The notes beneath the pieces were generated by a model, which was not told the origin of the DNA, ran no database searches, and saw only the letters and a program-made list of their open reading frames with translations. 64,000 nucleotides of DNA from Charina bottae (taxonomy: Eukaryota > Chordata > Lepidosauria > Squamata > Charinaidae): positions 25,715,501-25,779,500 of the forward strand of contig JALMGJ010000011.1 in the NCBI GenBank assembly GCA_023362775.1. The letters run 5' to 3'. The translations under genes were made by a program, and so were the position numbers. This document shows, in pieces, positions 13,401 to 23,431 of the stretch (the first letter of the stretch is position 1; each line of letters begins with the position of its first letter).

Positions 13401-14723
13401 TATGATATGGATGTTTAAATTTTTGCATCTTCCTTAGTGCTGTACCCTTCAAATAATTTCTTTGTATTATTATATAAATCTAGGTCATTTTTTAATTTGT
13501 TCAGGGCCTTGGTAGGACACTTTCTCTGTAAAATTTATACAATGTTTACATGATGGAGTTTTATATATTTGTATTCTTTTATTTTTGCCAACAATTTTTT
13601 GATGAAGAGTGCTGTATAGAAACTATAAGTCCATAAAGATCAATTTGGATCATTAAGAAATATAAACCAATGCCACTCATCACTGGAGAACAGCACCTCC
13701 AAATTATCCCAATAGTATGTTAGCCAAAAGAGTGGGAAAATCAGAAGGGAGAATCTCTGCAGTTTACAAAGAGAAGGCTTTGTACTGTTTCTCAAGCTTA
13801 TCAGAGTCCTTAATCAAAAGTTGAATGAAGAACTTTCATGCTGTATTTTCAGTAAATGTTGTGCCGAACATTTCCAGTTACAAATCAAATCAATATCTAC
13901 TTGGAGAAAAGGATCCTCCATCATTAAAAACATATGGCACAAGGAACAGAAGTTGGAGAGATCTAATTAATGAAAAGGCAATTGCATATATTTGTTTGAG
14001 CGGGTTGGAAAGAGAAATGATCATTGGCAAGGAAATTAAGAAAGGACATTCTGCATATCTTTAATCTGGATTGGGGGCATGGTGGCTCAGCAGGTTAGAT
14101 GCCAGGATTGTCGATCGGGAGATCGCAAGTTTGGAGGTTCGAATCCCTAGCCCTGCATGACGGAGTGATCTCCTGCACTAGCCCCTGCTCTTACCAATTT
14201 AGCAATTCGAAAGCCTGCAAATGCAAGTACATTAACAGGGACTACTTCGGTGGGTAGGTGACAGCGTTTTGCATTTGTCATGCCGGCCACATGACGGTGG
14301 AACCGTCTTCGGACAACGCTGGATCTTCGGCTAAGAAACGGAGATGAGCACCGGCCCCTAGAGTCAGACACGACTGCACAAATGTGCGGGGGGAGCCTTT
14401 ACCTTTAATCTGGATATTACTCTCTTGAAAACTGAGTAATTGTATTCAGCCCTATGAACAATTATTCCCACAAGGAAATATTTTAAACTTATACCAAATA
14501 CTTACAAGAGATCTTCAGGCAATGGTGGTGGTGGGAATTGGTTGAAACTTAGGGCACCCTGCAAGAAAGCAGCTAGGGTTGTTATGCCACCTACTGTGAG
14601 GTGTCCCGATTGATGATATCTGTGATAGGGCACAAAAAGGCTTTGAACTTTACAGTTCACTTGATGAGTCTTATATATTTGGGGAGAAAATAGTGTTAGC
14701 ATCAAGATTATTAAATCCACCAT
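1186..14723 (-). CDS. Vomeronasal type 2 receptor, gene A (six exons)
   Basis: A class C GPCR expected to bind peptide or protein pheromones in vomeronasal sensory neurons. The coding exons, in order of translation, are 14506-14723, 13087-13378, 7521-8384, 7070-7297, 3819-3939 and 1186-2090. They add up to 2628 bases, an open frame of 875 residues. Every junction has a GT donor and AG acceptor with matching phase (2, 0, 0, 0, 1). The exons encode, in order: signal peptide; first lobe of the Venus-flytrap ligand domain; most of the ligand domain; its end; the cysteine-rich linker; seven transmembrane helices with a short tail. Introns are 1127, 4702, 223, 3130 and 1728 bases. It is the sister of gene B. 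I see no disabling change, so I infer a working gene. The splice choices are mine and are not supported by transcripts. Confidence 0.9.
3181..3330 (+). mobile_element. Old tRNA-type SINE relic (intron 5 of gene A)
   Basis: Degraded tRNA-derived SINE: 'ctgcagtggttaag' resembles the A-box region, 'gttcagatcca' the B-box, and 'gactttggccagtcactctcatctca' the conserved body of squamate tRNA SINEs. The same relic sits at 25685-25835 in gene B, so it predates the duplication. Confidence 0.55.
3680..3707. repeat. (CATA)n microsatellite
   Basis: Six or seven CATA units. The matching tract in gene B is at 26184-26210. Confidence 0.9.
3819..3939 (-). CDS. V2R gene A exon 5: cysteine-rich linker
   Basis: This is a 121-base exon encoding 40 residues plus one base. 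It begins PLSVCSESC and runs through [17 protein letters not shown]. That is the nine-cysteine linker that couples the ligand domain of class C receptors to the membrane helices. I chose the acceptor ending at 3940 (tctcag), not the nearer ctttcag, because only it keeps phase 0 with exon 4 and gives the family's PLSVC junction. The donor is G|GTAAGA, phase 1. Confidence 0.92.
4365..4404. repeat. (AAT)n microsatellite
   Basis: About 13 AAT units followed by an impure AAC stretch, in intron 4 of gene A. The gene B counterpart near 33067-33090 is shorter. Confidence 0.9.
5312..5761. mobile_element. Inverted-repeat insertion, probably twin-primed retroelement end
   Basis: A 450-base insertion absent from gene B. 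It is flanked by a 13-base target duplication ccagtaaaagagg (5299-5311 and 5762-5774). Positions 5312-5509 are the reverse complement of 5530-5727 with about three mismatches. A 34-base tail (5728-5761) is present once only. An inverted 5' part followed by a direct 3' part with a tail fits an inverted, 5'-truncated target-primed insertion. Each arm contains a core hairpin (5656-5673 in the right arm) flanked by CTGAAGA and GAAAC. I suspect a Penelope-like or similar retroelement but cannot assign the family. Confidence 0.7.
6074..6194 (+). mobile_element. Short unassigned insertion, LINE-tail-like
   Basis: About 120 bases that interrupt sequence continuous in gene B near 35335. It contains 'ggcctttatagccacttacg' and 'ctcggctacgagtgatcgcc' and ends in a GATGAT run. 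It looks like the 3' end of a LINE (a C-terminal finger region plus a short repeat tail), but I cannot name the family. Confidence 0.35.
7070..7297 (-). CDS. V2R gene A exon 4
   Basis: A 228-base, phase 0-0 exon of 76 codons, the usual V2R exon 4 length. It starts [19 protein letters not shown] after a ccattccag acceptor. It carries the conserved FNNSA and DHNGEL segments of the C-terminal side of the ligand-binding domain and ends WFNQ at a CAG|GTAGGA donor. It is separated from exon 3 by only 223 bases. Confidence 0.94.
7521..8384 (-). CDS. V2R gene A exon 3: ligand-binding domain
   Basis: An 864-base, phase 0-0 exon of 288 codons encoding most of the Venus-flytrap domain. It starts [15 protein letters not shown] after a ctcttcag acceptor. 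It includes [15 protein letters not shown], the family's strand-helix signature, and ends KASWQ at a CAG|GTAAAG donor. It differs from the gene B exon at 24 of 288 residues, more densely than the transmembrane exon does. One difference adds a cysteine in A (FVECRN, where B has FVESRN). Confidence 0.95.
8651..8800. repeat. (TTTCC)n followed by (TCTCC)n microsatellite
   Basis: About 21 TTTCC units and then about seven TCTCC units, in intron 2 of gene A just upstream of exon 3. Gene B has a shorter TTTCC tract at 37676-37759 and no TCTCC block. Confidence 0.95.
9577..9737 (-). mobile_element. tRNA-derived squamate SINE
   Basis: Read on the minus strand it starts 'agagccactttggtatagta', with a tRNA-like head, a 'gtgagttctagtcc' B-box-like segment and the body 'gtgaccttgggtaagtcact'. 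The same element is at 38685-38846 in gene B, so it is older than the duplication. Confidence 0.75.
11150..11633 (+). mobile_element. L2/CR1-type LINE 3' fragment
   Basis: Positions 11199-11402 encode the end of a LINE reverse transcriptase ([20 protein letters not shown], then [10 protein letters not shown]), the common C-terminal motif of L2/CR1-type elements. The 3' tail 'taaaccgcccagagtccccc' and 'gggcggtgataaatctaataa' ends in an AATA repeat. It is absent from gene B at the same place, so it inserted after the duplication or was lost in B. Confidence 0.75.
12004..12350. mobile_element. GC-rich non-autonomous hAT-like DNA element
   Basis: A 347-base element absent from gene B, flanked by a perfect 8-base target duplication atatatga (11996-12003 and 12351-12358). 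The ends are imperfect inverted repeats starting CAG and ending CTG: CAGAGCTTTCCAAACTG against CAGTGCTTTCTAAAGTG in reverse. The end type and 8-base duplication are those of hAT transposons. The inside is very GC-rich, with many CACGCCCC-like and CGCCGC runs. It begins with nested copies of a 'gtgtgtcgc' motif. It has no transposase; the overlapping open frames here are a by-product of base composition. Confidence 0.8.
13087..13378 (-). CDS. V2R gene A exon 2
   Basis: A 292-base exon. Its first base completes a split Phe codon from exon 1. It encodes [20 protein letters not shown], then [13 protein letters not shown] and IGGLDSETS, the N-terminal lobe of the ligand domain, and ends IYKVPQ at a CAG|GTAGAA donor in phase 0. 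The acceptor is ccattccag. Its last two thirds are almost identical to gene B exon 2; the first third is more diverged. Confidence 0.94.
14072..14402 (+). mobile_element. Sauria-type SINE (intron 1 of gene A)
   Basis: 331 bases with a tRNA-like head (A-box region 'gtggctcagcaggttagatg', B-box 'ggttcgaatcc'), a central body, and a 3' end 'gtcagacacgactgcacaaa' followed by CTTTACCTTTA. That end is the BovB-LINE-like tail of Sauria SINEs. It is flanked by a perfect 13-base duplication ctttaatctggat (14059-14071 and 14403-14415). Confidence 0.9.
14506..14723 (-). CDS. V2R gene A exon 1: signal peptide and N terminus
   Basis: The 218 coding bases run from the ATG at 14723 to a consensus GTAAGT donor, phase 2. 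The product starts [18 protein letters not shown], a hydrophobic secretion signal, then has VNCKVQ, YHQSG and a proline-rich end PPPPLPEDL. The ATG is supported because exon 1 of B and of C, measured from their matching ATGs, are exactly the same length. At the protein level it is clearly different from exon 1 of gene B, unlike the other exons. Confidence 0.92.
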
Positions 14724-14729
14724 TCTCAA

Positions 14730-15440
14730 AGAAAAAACAACATTTTGCCTTGCATAGATACGGAACGCTTCTCATTTCTTTGGTGACAGTGAAAATTCAA
14801 GGTCTGGTAATAAAACCCCCTGGCAGCCAACCCTTTACAGAAGAGTCTATAGGACATCACCCTGGAGGGTCCCTGTCTGTTTTCACTCTTTATTCCAAAT
14901 TGAAATATAAATTGATATGTTAATAACATCCTTCATTCTTTTTGCTGTTTATCTTGTCCTTGGACATTGAAGATCTGCATGAGCATAAACAAATTGAAAA
15001 CGACTAGCATTATTATAATCAAAGAGGATAGTAATTACTGGTACAAATCCCAGAGAAATGAAGAGGAAAACATTTGTTCACACATACAAACCAAACTTTT
15101 CTCTTTATTTTAGGAAGGATATTTATTATTGAAATAATCAGTACCAGAAAAGTTACACTTGAGATCACCTTACCCCAACCTTGTGCCCTCCTGATGTACA
15201 GAAGATAGACACCTGAAATATCCGGCCCAACATATCTTTCCAGAATGAAATAACTATTCCACTTTGCTCCTCTTCACATGGAGGATGTGAGAATGTCTCA
15301 TTTCTCTCCTACGTTTGGTTTCCATTCTCTCCTCCAGCTGGCCCACCTTTCTCAGGTCAATGTGAGCTTGAAAACAGACATTTGTTTAATATATGTTAAT
15401 CTACATATTACTGCACTCTACAGAGTTCAAGACAGTTCTC
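14730..15440. other. Upstream region of V2R gene A, no gene seen
   Basis: This AT-rich stretch lies 5' of gene A exon 1 and should hold its 5' UTR and promoter. I see no coding frame with family resemblance and no repeat I can name. No TATA box or initiator stands out enough to annotate. Confidence 0.5.
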
Positions 15441-15631
15441 AGTAACAATTCAGTAGTGCTTAAAAGTCTTTGAGCGCTTTTGAATTTTCAGTATTTCTGC
15501 ATCAATGTGACCTAAAATGGGATTGGTTCTCCATACAAGTCCTAAAACTAAAGAGAACCAAATTATACAAATGAGTCGCAAACATTATACTTCTTCATTG
15601 ATTTATCAATCAAAGTTATATGTGCCACTAT
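15441..15631 (+). mobile_element. Tc1/mariner-type DNA transposon relic
   Basis: It shares the string of motifs typical of a widespread vertebrate Tc1-like non-autonomous family: 'agtgcttaaaagtctttgag', 'caagtcctaaaactaaagag' and 'acattatacttcttcattga'. A second relic of the same family is at 21838-22070 on the other strand. The gypsy element is inserted just after it. Confidence 0.6.
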
Positions 15632-15636
15632 CCATG

Positions 15637-16024
15637 TGTCAGGACTCTGACAGGCACTCAGAGCCCTTCCATTAAGAGATCATTGACATAACCAAAGAAG
15701 AAGCAAATCAAACAATGAAGCGACCATCAGCGCCAGAACAAGAACAATAAACCCAAGGCGCGGCCAGAAGATAACCATCAACCATGCTGCCCAGCTGAAG
15801 GGTACTCCAGGGCACTGACCAGAAGCGGACCATAGGGAAGCCTTCAGTTGGGAGGGGGCGGGTGCTCTGGTGGGAGGGTTTAAAAAGCCAAGCAGAGAGC
15901 CGAGAACCATCCGTGCCTTTACTTGCTTAATGGTGTACAGCCAATAAACCATTTACTTACCAATACCAGAGCTGAAGTCTTATTTGTAAGAAATGTGTGC
16001 GGCTTGCATGAGGAGCCTCTCACA
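15637..16024 (+). repeat. Gypsy 5' LTR
   Basis: 388 bases, begins TGTCAGGACTCTGACAGG and ends AGGAGCCTCTCACA. It contains a TATA-like tttaaaaag near 15880 and an AATAAA near 15945. It matches the 3' LTR with scattered differences. Confidence 0.95.
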
Positions 16025-16233
16025 GAAAGGCACGGATCAGTACCAGCCGATTATCCCTGGAGCGAACCTGCCATCCTTCAGGAAGCTCCACCGTTGAGAT
16101 CGGCTCCCGCCCACAGCGGCAGACAACCCAGTGGAAATTTCCCAGCGGAGAAGCAACCAGGAAGCACCGAAGAAAACCGGCAGCCCCCAGCAACACGTGG
16201 CAAAGAAAAGCTGTGAAACTAACAACACCCAAA

Positions 16234-17561
16234 ATGGAGCAAGACGGAGTACCCCGCGAGGAGAACTCACCTGGTACGTCCCTCGCAGTGGCGGAGGCAG
16301 CACCATTGGCGTCAGAGGAACCCTCCGAATGGCGGATGGTGAAGAAAGACAAACAGCAGGAAAGAGAAGAGCCCTCCCACACCCCCACCACACGTATGCA
16401 AAGTCAGGTGGCAGACTGGTCTCTGGGGGTGGGATGTGGCATGGCCCCGCGACCGGGAAAACAGCCAACTAAAACCCGGATATCACAGTCCCGAAGGATT
16501 GGGGCGTTGGAAGCTAGAGCAACCCGCATGGAAACAGGACTAGACAGCATAGACTTGAAACTGACAGCGATTCAAATGGCACTAGAATAATTACTGCAAC
16601 AGCCACAGAATCGCGAAAGGAACAGAGAAGACGCCAGAGGAGACAATTCACCCACTGCAATATCTGAAGCCGGCAGCCTGGGAGAAAGTGACAGGGAGGA
16701 GGACGAGGAACAGGAGGAGACATACATGAGCTTCGTGAGTAACCCACCAATGTACCAACACCCTAAACCCGTCATAACAACCAAATTAAAAACCAAATTT
16801 GATGGGGACCCTGAAAAACTGGCATGCTTTCTGAACCACGTCAGAGGGTTCATGGAGGAGTCTGAACACTTCTTCCTTAATGAAGAAGCCAAAGTACGCT
16901 ATGTTTCCAACTTCTTGATTGGGGATATGGTGAAATGGCTGGCAGTATTACACGAAACAAGAGCCAATGAACTACACAACTTTGAACTATTCATTAGGGC
17001 GCTGTGGAAGAGATTCAAGGACACTCTGTCCCGTATGTCTGCCAAGGCAGAAATACAAAGACTGAGGCTAGGACACCGCACAGTGGCAGAATACGCCCTA
17101 GAATTTAAAAAGCTGGTCAGCCACCTACCCAACAGGCCCAAGTCCTTCAAAGTAGAATATTTCCAGATGGGGCTGAGGCCAGAATTACTGGACATGGCAG
17201 CAGGAAGAGGGGACCCAGAAACCCTCAATGAATGGGTCCAACTGGCGGGTAAAGTAGAGAGCACAAAACTGCGAATACGCTCTTACTGCCAACTGCAATA
17301 CACAGGGAGAAATCAATATACAAGCCCATACAACACCAAAAGGGACTATGACAAAAAACCATGGGCTGAGGAGAAAGAATGACGGGCGAAGCACAAACTG
17401 TGCTTCAAGTGTGGAAGAGAGGGCCACAGGATACAGGACTGCAAACAGCCTACAGAAAAGAACAAGACAGAAAGATACAACAAAGCCCCTACCCATACAA
17501 CAAAGCCCCACCCTACAAGCAGACAACGGCAAAGGCAGCGACAGAAAGGCGCAAATACGTA
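16234..17561 (+). pseudogene. Gypsy gag (capsid and CCHC knuckle), broken
   Basis: One reading frame runs from the ATG at 16234. It is broken by TAA at 16588-16590 and TGA at 17380-17382. The capsid-like part (about 16726-17300) has the retrotransposon gag pattern (TKLKTKFDGDPEKLACFLN, then AEYALEFKKLVSHLP). After the second stop the same frame encodes a zinc knuckle at 17401-17442 (CFKCGREGHRIQDC). It would package element RNA; it is not functional now. Confidence 0.88.
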
Positions 17562-17680
17562 GAACCAGAGTCGACCACAGACGATTCAACCAATGAAGAA
17601 TTCGTACCGGTGGGAAACGACAACAGCCTGCCCTAAAGTGCGCCGCAGGACAGGCCTTCAGCAGGGAGTGCAATGACAAC

Positions 17681-20600
17681 TTGACCACGGAAGACTGCCC
17701 CACCATGGAAGTCAAGGTAAATCTAGAAACCTTAAATGGGAGGGAACAATTCAAGGGGGCAGCCATGTTGGACTCTGGGTGCTTGATATGCTTAATGCAC
17801 CCATCGATAGCAATTGAATTGGGACTTAAATTGTTCAAACTAAAATCACCCATTACTTTCTGCCAACTAGATGGGTCAGAAATGAAAGGGGGGCCAGTGG
17901 GACACTTCACAGAAGCTGTAAAACTGTCAATCGGCACACACGTGGAGACCCTACGATTTATCGTAGCCCCCATATCAACACAACTGATCATGCTCAGACT
18001 CAAATGGCTGAGGGAAAGAAACCCTCAGATAGATTGGGTGTCGAGAGAAATGGAGTTTGTAGATGGGAGCTACCACACTGAAACTAACAACACAACAAAA
18101 ATTGGGGCAGCAGGGACCGTGCAGAGGGAGGACACACAACAGGAGGGGACAACAACATTCCCAAAACGCTTTAATCCAGTAAGAGAGATCTTCGATGAAC
18201 AAGAATGTGACCAACTACCCCCCCACCGGCAAACAGACTGTGCCATAGAACTCATACCGTGAGCCACATTCCCTAAACCAAAGATGTATGCGATGACCCA
18301 AAAGGAACTACAAGAACTACGCAAATTTATAGACAAAAATCTGGCGTGTGGGTTCATTGAGCTGGCCAACTCCCCCCTAGCAGCCCCGGTCCTGTTTAGA
18401 AAGAAAAAAGATGGATCCCTATGCTTGTGCACCGACTACAGGGGACTTAATGCCATATCGGTCACGAACCAATGCCCCTTACTGCTGCTGAAAGACATGC
18501 TGGCACAATTAGCAAAAGGGAAAATCTTTACTAAATTGGACCTTAGGGAAGTGTATTACAGGGTCAGGATAAGGGAGGGGGACGAAAACAGCTTTTAACT
18601 GCCCGCTGGGGTCATTCCAGTACCGCGTCCTCCCATTCAAATTGTGGGGGGGGGGGGGGCAGGCATCTTCATGAAATTAATCAACGAGGTCCTGTACGAC
18701 TTCCTATACCAGGGCGTCATCATCTACTTAGACGACATTCTCATATTTTCAGAAAACAAAGAGGAACATAAGCAATTAGTAATGGCGGTGCTTGAAAAAC
18801 TATTAGAAGCCAAACTATACATCAAACTGAGCAAATGTGAATTTAATAAAGACAAACTAGACTTTTTTGGCTTTCGCATATCACAAAAAGGTATTGAAAT
18901 GGACCATGCCAAGGTACAGGCGGTCTTAGGGTGGGAACCCCCGTGAACCAGAAGGCAACTGCAGGCCTTCATAGGGTTCACCAATTTCTACAGAGAATTT
19001 ATCAAAAATTTTGTGCAGATCGCTCTGCCGTTAACGGACTTATTGAAAACAAAAACAAAGGGGACTAAACCAACTGCGCGACAGGCTAGCGCTAAAATTA
19101 AGTGGACGCCAGAGTGCCAGGAAGCCTTCGACAAACCTAAGGCCCTGTTCACAGCGGAGGCCATACTAAAGCACCCCAAAGTCAACAAACCATTTATAAT
19201 ACACACGGATGCCTCTGACTACGCAGTAGGGTCAATCCTGCTACAGGCAGATGAAGAGAACAAACTGAGACCCTGTGCTTACATATCCAAAAAGTTCAGC
19301 GACACAGAAAAACGCTGGCATGTGTGGGAGAAGGAAGCGTTCGCGGTTTGCCACGCACTAGCCACATGGCGACCCCTATTGGAGGGATCATCAGTACCAT
19401 TTGAGGTATGGACCAACCATAAAACCTGGAGGCACTCAAAGCGCCTAGAAAACTGAACCCAAACAGCTGCGCTGGGCGGAGTTCTTCAGCAGATTCAACT
19501 TCTCGCTGAAGTATTTCCCAGGGGAAAAAAACCACCTAGTGGATGCGCTGTCATGACTACCGCAACATGAAGGAAAGGCTGAAGAAGTCATGGAAGTGCT
19601 CTTCCCTAGCAACCTGACATCCACAACAATTGAACAAATAACACAGAACGTGCAAGGGGGAACCTGGCAGTCACACGGAGGCAGGAAGAGAGGCAAACTG
19701 GAAAGTCCACACTACAAAAAGAAATACAAACAGCAATCCTAAACGACACGTGGTGGACTGAAAACAAAGAAATGTTACAAGAACACGAGGGGGAGTGGTG
19801 GAAAGATGACAAATTATATGTGCCCAACACAGTCTGGAAACGAGTACTCGAGAAAAGCCATGACCACAAAGCAGCGGGGCACTTTGGGTTTGTCAAGACC
19901 ATCCACCTCGTAAGACACAAATTCTGGTGGCCCACGTTATGTAGAGAAAAAATAAAAGACTATGTAAAATCCTGCCCGGTTTGTGCCACAGCTAAACGGA
20001 CAATAGGAAAACCCACGGGATTGCTGCAAAATGTCGCGAGCCCCACCCAACCATGGAAACAGATTGCCATGGACTTCGTGGTGGACCTCCCTGTGAGCAA
20101 AAACAAAACGGCAATCTGGGTGATAACAGATCTATTCTCTAAACAAGCACACTTCATCGCATGTAACGGCATACCGACTGCACCAAAGATGGCCAACCTG
20201 TTCATGCAAAACATCTACCAAATACACGGTATACCCGAACGCATCATCAGCGATTGTGGAAGTACGTTCACATCAAAATTCTGGAAAGAATTCCTTAAGC
20301 TAATTGGATCAGAACAAGGACTGAGCAGTGCATTCCACCCATGCACAGACGGAGCATCAGAACGATTGGTATCCATACTCGAACAATACCTCCAGTCCTA
20401 TATAAGTTACCAGCAAGATGACTGGGTAGACTTGCTACCATTCGCAGAAGTGGCATACAATAACGCCATACACCAAAGCACCGGATTCACACCTTTTAAA
20501 ATAGCCACAGGACAAGACTTCGCTACCATGCCAGAGGTGGCCATGATCAAAAGAGACAAAACGCAAGGCCCATTACAGGCAGATGTGTGGATCAATAAAA

Positions 20601-21142
20601 TAACAAGCAACTGGCCAGTAATGCTGCAAACGTTACAAGAAGCAAAGGCCGCGTATAAAAAGTACGCGAACAAGAAAAGAACAACAGAGTGGGAACTCAG
20701 AGAAGGGTACAAGGTCTACCTCTCAACAAAAAACCTCAGATCAACATAAGCATCGCGAAAATTAGCCCCAAGGTTCATTGGACTGTTCCCTATAACGAAA
20801 GTAATTAACAAAGTAACGGCAAAACTTCAACTCCCAAAATCACTGAGGAAGGTCCATCCAGTATTCCACATTAGCTTACTGAAACAGTACCACCCGTCGG
20901 ACCAATGGCACCCAGTAACCCCGGAACCATCTGCAACCATCGTAAATGGAGAACCGCACTTCGAAATTGATAACATTTTCGAATCACGGTGGCACAGGGG
21001 ACAACTCCAATATTTAGTCAAATGGCAACACCTACCTATCGGCTTCAAAGAATGGGTGGCGGCCCGACACATGCAAGCGCCCAACCTAATTAGACGCTTC
21101 CACCATAAATTCCCCAAAAAACCCCACGAACCAATACATTAA
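17681..21142 (+). pseudogene. Gypsy pol: protease, RT, RNase H, integrase, chromodomain, broken
   Basis: The protease has its DSG motif near 17770. The reverse transcriptase spans about 18284-18946 with YLDDIL at 18722-18742. RNase H is at 19013-19456 (HTDASDYAVGS). Integrase is at 19772-20749, with an H2C2 finger (CPVCATAK), a core (MDFVVDLP, ISDCGSTF) and a glutamate in GASERL. A chromodomain near 20960-21060 contains FEIDNIFESRWHRG and YLVKWQHLPIGFKEWV. Disruptions I can see: TGA at 18260, TAA at 18596 with a frameshift apparently compensated at a G-run (18643-18658), TGA at 18944, TGA and frameshifts around 19454-19555, and TAA at 20747. Confidence 0.9.
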
Positions 21143-21221
21143 CAAAATCTTTTTGCTTTATTGCAGATACTGCACACAGGCGAATGAGGGGAGGGGGGAG
21201 GAACATCTTGGGCCGGAGGCA

Positions 21222-21609
21222 TGTCAGGACTCTGACAGGCACTCAGAGCCCTGCCATTAAGAAATCATTGACATAACCAAAGAAGAAACAAAGCGAACAA
21301 TGAAGCGACCATCAGCGCCGGAACAAGAACAATAAACCCAAGGCGCGGCCGGAAGATAACCATCAAACACGCTGCCCAGCTGAAGGGTACTCCAGGGCAC
21401 CGACCAGAAGCAGACCAGAGGGAAGCCTTCAGTTGGGAGGGGGAGGGTACTCTGGCGGGAGGGTTTAAAAAGCCAAGCAGAGAGCCGAGAACCATCTGTG
21501 CCTTTATTTGCTTAATCGTGTACAGCCAATAAACCATTAAATTACCAATACCAGAGCTGAAGTCTTATTTGTAAGAAACGTGTGCGGCTTGCATGAGGAG
21601 CCTCTCACA
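21222..21609 (+). repeat. Gypsy 3' LTR
   Basis: 388 bases matching the 5' LTR with a scatter of substitutions (for example 'ccctgcc' versus 'cccttcc'). The target duplication ccatg follows. Confidence 0.95.
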
Positions 21610-21614
21610 CCATG

Positions 21615-21835
21615 TTCATGGTATTTCCTTTGTTTCTTTAATTTCATTCTTCTATTCTTCAAATTCTTTATTATATTGAGCTATCAACCCATCTGGACCT
21701 GGTACTTTTCCTATTTGTTATTGACGCTATTCCTCCTTATACAGATTTTAAGTGTCTTAGAATTTACAGGAAACGCATGTTCAAGACAGTAAGTAATGTT
21801 ACGCTACAGCTAACGATTTACACTATGTGTAGACT
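21615..21835 (-). mobile_element. L1 relic, reverse transcriptase fragment
   Basis: On the minus strand the sequence near 21700 reads VPGPDGLIAQYYKEFE, the L1 reverse-transcriptase entry motif. It shares most of its sequence, in the same orientation, with 22345-22545. Confidence 0.65.
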
Positions 21836-21837
21836 AA

Positions 21838-22070
21838 CAAGCTTCAATGTCTTTTAACATTTAAACAAATCCGTCACAAACATTATACTTGTTCATTTAT
21901 TTAGCAAGTATAATGTCTGTGACACATTTGTTTAACAAGGTTCTCTTTATCTAGTTTTAGGGCTTGTGTGGAGAACAGATCACTTTTTATGTCACACTTA
22001 TGTAGAAATATTTGGAAATTGAAAAGGGTTCAAAAACTTTTAACCACCACTATACTTCATCCTATTTTCC
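21838..22070 (-). mobile_element. Tc1/mariner-type relic with internal palindrome
   Basis: On the minus strand it begins 'gtggttaaaagtttttgaac' and contains 'agccctaaaactagataaag', matching the family at 15441-15631. Positions 21861-21890 and 21905-21935 are near-perfect inverted repeats around a short loop. Confidence 0.6.
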
Positions 22071-22189
22071 AAAGTTGCAGTATATATTATTTTCACTTCT
22101 ATGCCACTTCAGTCCAGAGACTCTAAGCAGATAGCAGGACCTTAATACAACCTCATTTCTTTTCACACAACCCCCCAGATTACATACTG

Positions 22190-22545
22190 TGTTTTTCATA
22201 ATTTTTATTACAGATTTTAATTACAATAGTAAAAGCAAATACAAACTAAACTCAGAGAGGAAAGAAAAAAATTAAAAAAAATAAAAGGTGCAAAGAAAGA
22301 AAAAGAAAAAGAAGATTCATCATATTTGTCAATGGTCTTAATAGTTCTTTTTCACATTCTTTGTTATATTGAGCTATCAACCCATCTGGATTTGGTGCTT
22401 TTCCTATTTTGATTTGTTATGGATGCTATTCTTCCTTGTAAAATTTTTAAATGTCTTAGAAGTGTTACAGGAAACACATGTTCAAGACAGGAAGCAATTT
22501 TATGCTACAGCTAATGATTTACACTATGTGTAGACTATGCTATAT
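22190..22545 (-). mobile_element. L1 relic, second fragment
   Basis: Positions 22190-22320 look like the A- and pyrimidine-rich 3' UTR of an L1 on the minus strand. Positions 22345-22545 repeat the reverse-transcriptase fragment seen at 21650-21835, about 80-90 percent alike by eye. Confidence 0.55.
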
Positions 22546-22992
22546 TTATTTTTGACATCATAAAGAATGTTGAATAGGAATTGGCAATTCTTTGCATGTA
22601 AGAAATGTAACGTAGGTGTGAGAAAATTAGCTCCCACCATGGTCTGAAACGGTCATTCTATTGCTATAGATGGGGCTAATGCCCATATAATTGCTAAGAT
22701 AAGTTTAGGCTCATCATTGTGAGGGAAGAAAGCATATGCCCCTTAGACTCTAATCCCAGGAATAAGAATTAATCAAAATCTGGAGATGTTCATAAAAATG
22801 AATAACTATCAATGGAATAATAAATAGAAACTTAATAAAGAAAAGAAATGTATTGCCAATATGTGGTACTTGTAAAATGTTTAATTTATTATTTTTTTCC
22901 CAAGAAGAAGCCTGGAAAAGAATAGTTTTCAGCAAGTTGCTCAACATTTTTGGAAATTCTTTTTCTATATTTTTTATTTATAGAATTCTTTA
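22546..22992. other. AT-rich spacer before the duplication
   Basis: No gene or nameable repeat seen. The homology with the 742-end of copy A begins at 22993. Confidence 0.45.
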
Positions 22993-23431
22993 GAATTTCC
23001 AAACCCACTATTCCCTATATTTTTATGTTATATGACATTGTAAACAGCTTCATAAGAATACAAAAGTTCCTATTTGTTAATTTTAATAAAGAAATAATTT
23101 AAAACATATATTCCACAGCATGTAAAAAGCTGTATATGCGAGCCTTTGGAAGAAGCATTTTGGATTGAGGAGGGTAATGGGACAAACTTCTTCCCCAATT
23201 ATTAAATCTATCTTTAGGGCTGCATGGCTGTGTCAAGGGCTGCTTCTGCTGTCTCCATGTGCTTATGCACAGCCAATTTGCTGCACATTTCTCATAGCGC
23301 ACTGAAGCCCACCCATACTTGCACATGGAAGCAGGGAGTGCAGCAATTCCCAAAACAGCCTTATGACTCTGGAGAAACATGATATTGTTTCCACAATTAT
23401 AAAGTAAAGAATAGGGCACCATGCATTAAAA

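Larger units (their letters stand above)
15637..21609 (+). mobile_element. Ty3/gypsy chromodomain LTR retrotransposon, inactivated
   Basis: A structurally complete element of 5973 bases. Identical-length LTRs (388 bases, TG...CA) are flanked by a 5-base duplication ccatg (15632-15636 and 21610-21614). The order is gag, protease, reverse transcriptase, RNase H, integrase, chromodomain, the order of chromodomain-bearing gypsy elements such as the sushi-ichi group. There is no envelope gene. Several in-frame stops and frameshifts make it non-autonomous now. A purine run at 21187-21201 precedes the 3' LTR by about 20 bases. Confidence 0.95.

Noticed and set aside
14072..14402. Genuine tRNA gene in the SINE head
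   Set aside because: The A- and B-box-like segments belong to a longer repeated unit with a BovB-like tail and target duplication. No complete cloverleaf is apparent.
15637..21609. Endogenous retrovirus
   Set aside because: No envelope frame follows pol, and integrase is followed by a chromodomain. This is a Ty3/gypsy retrotransposon.
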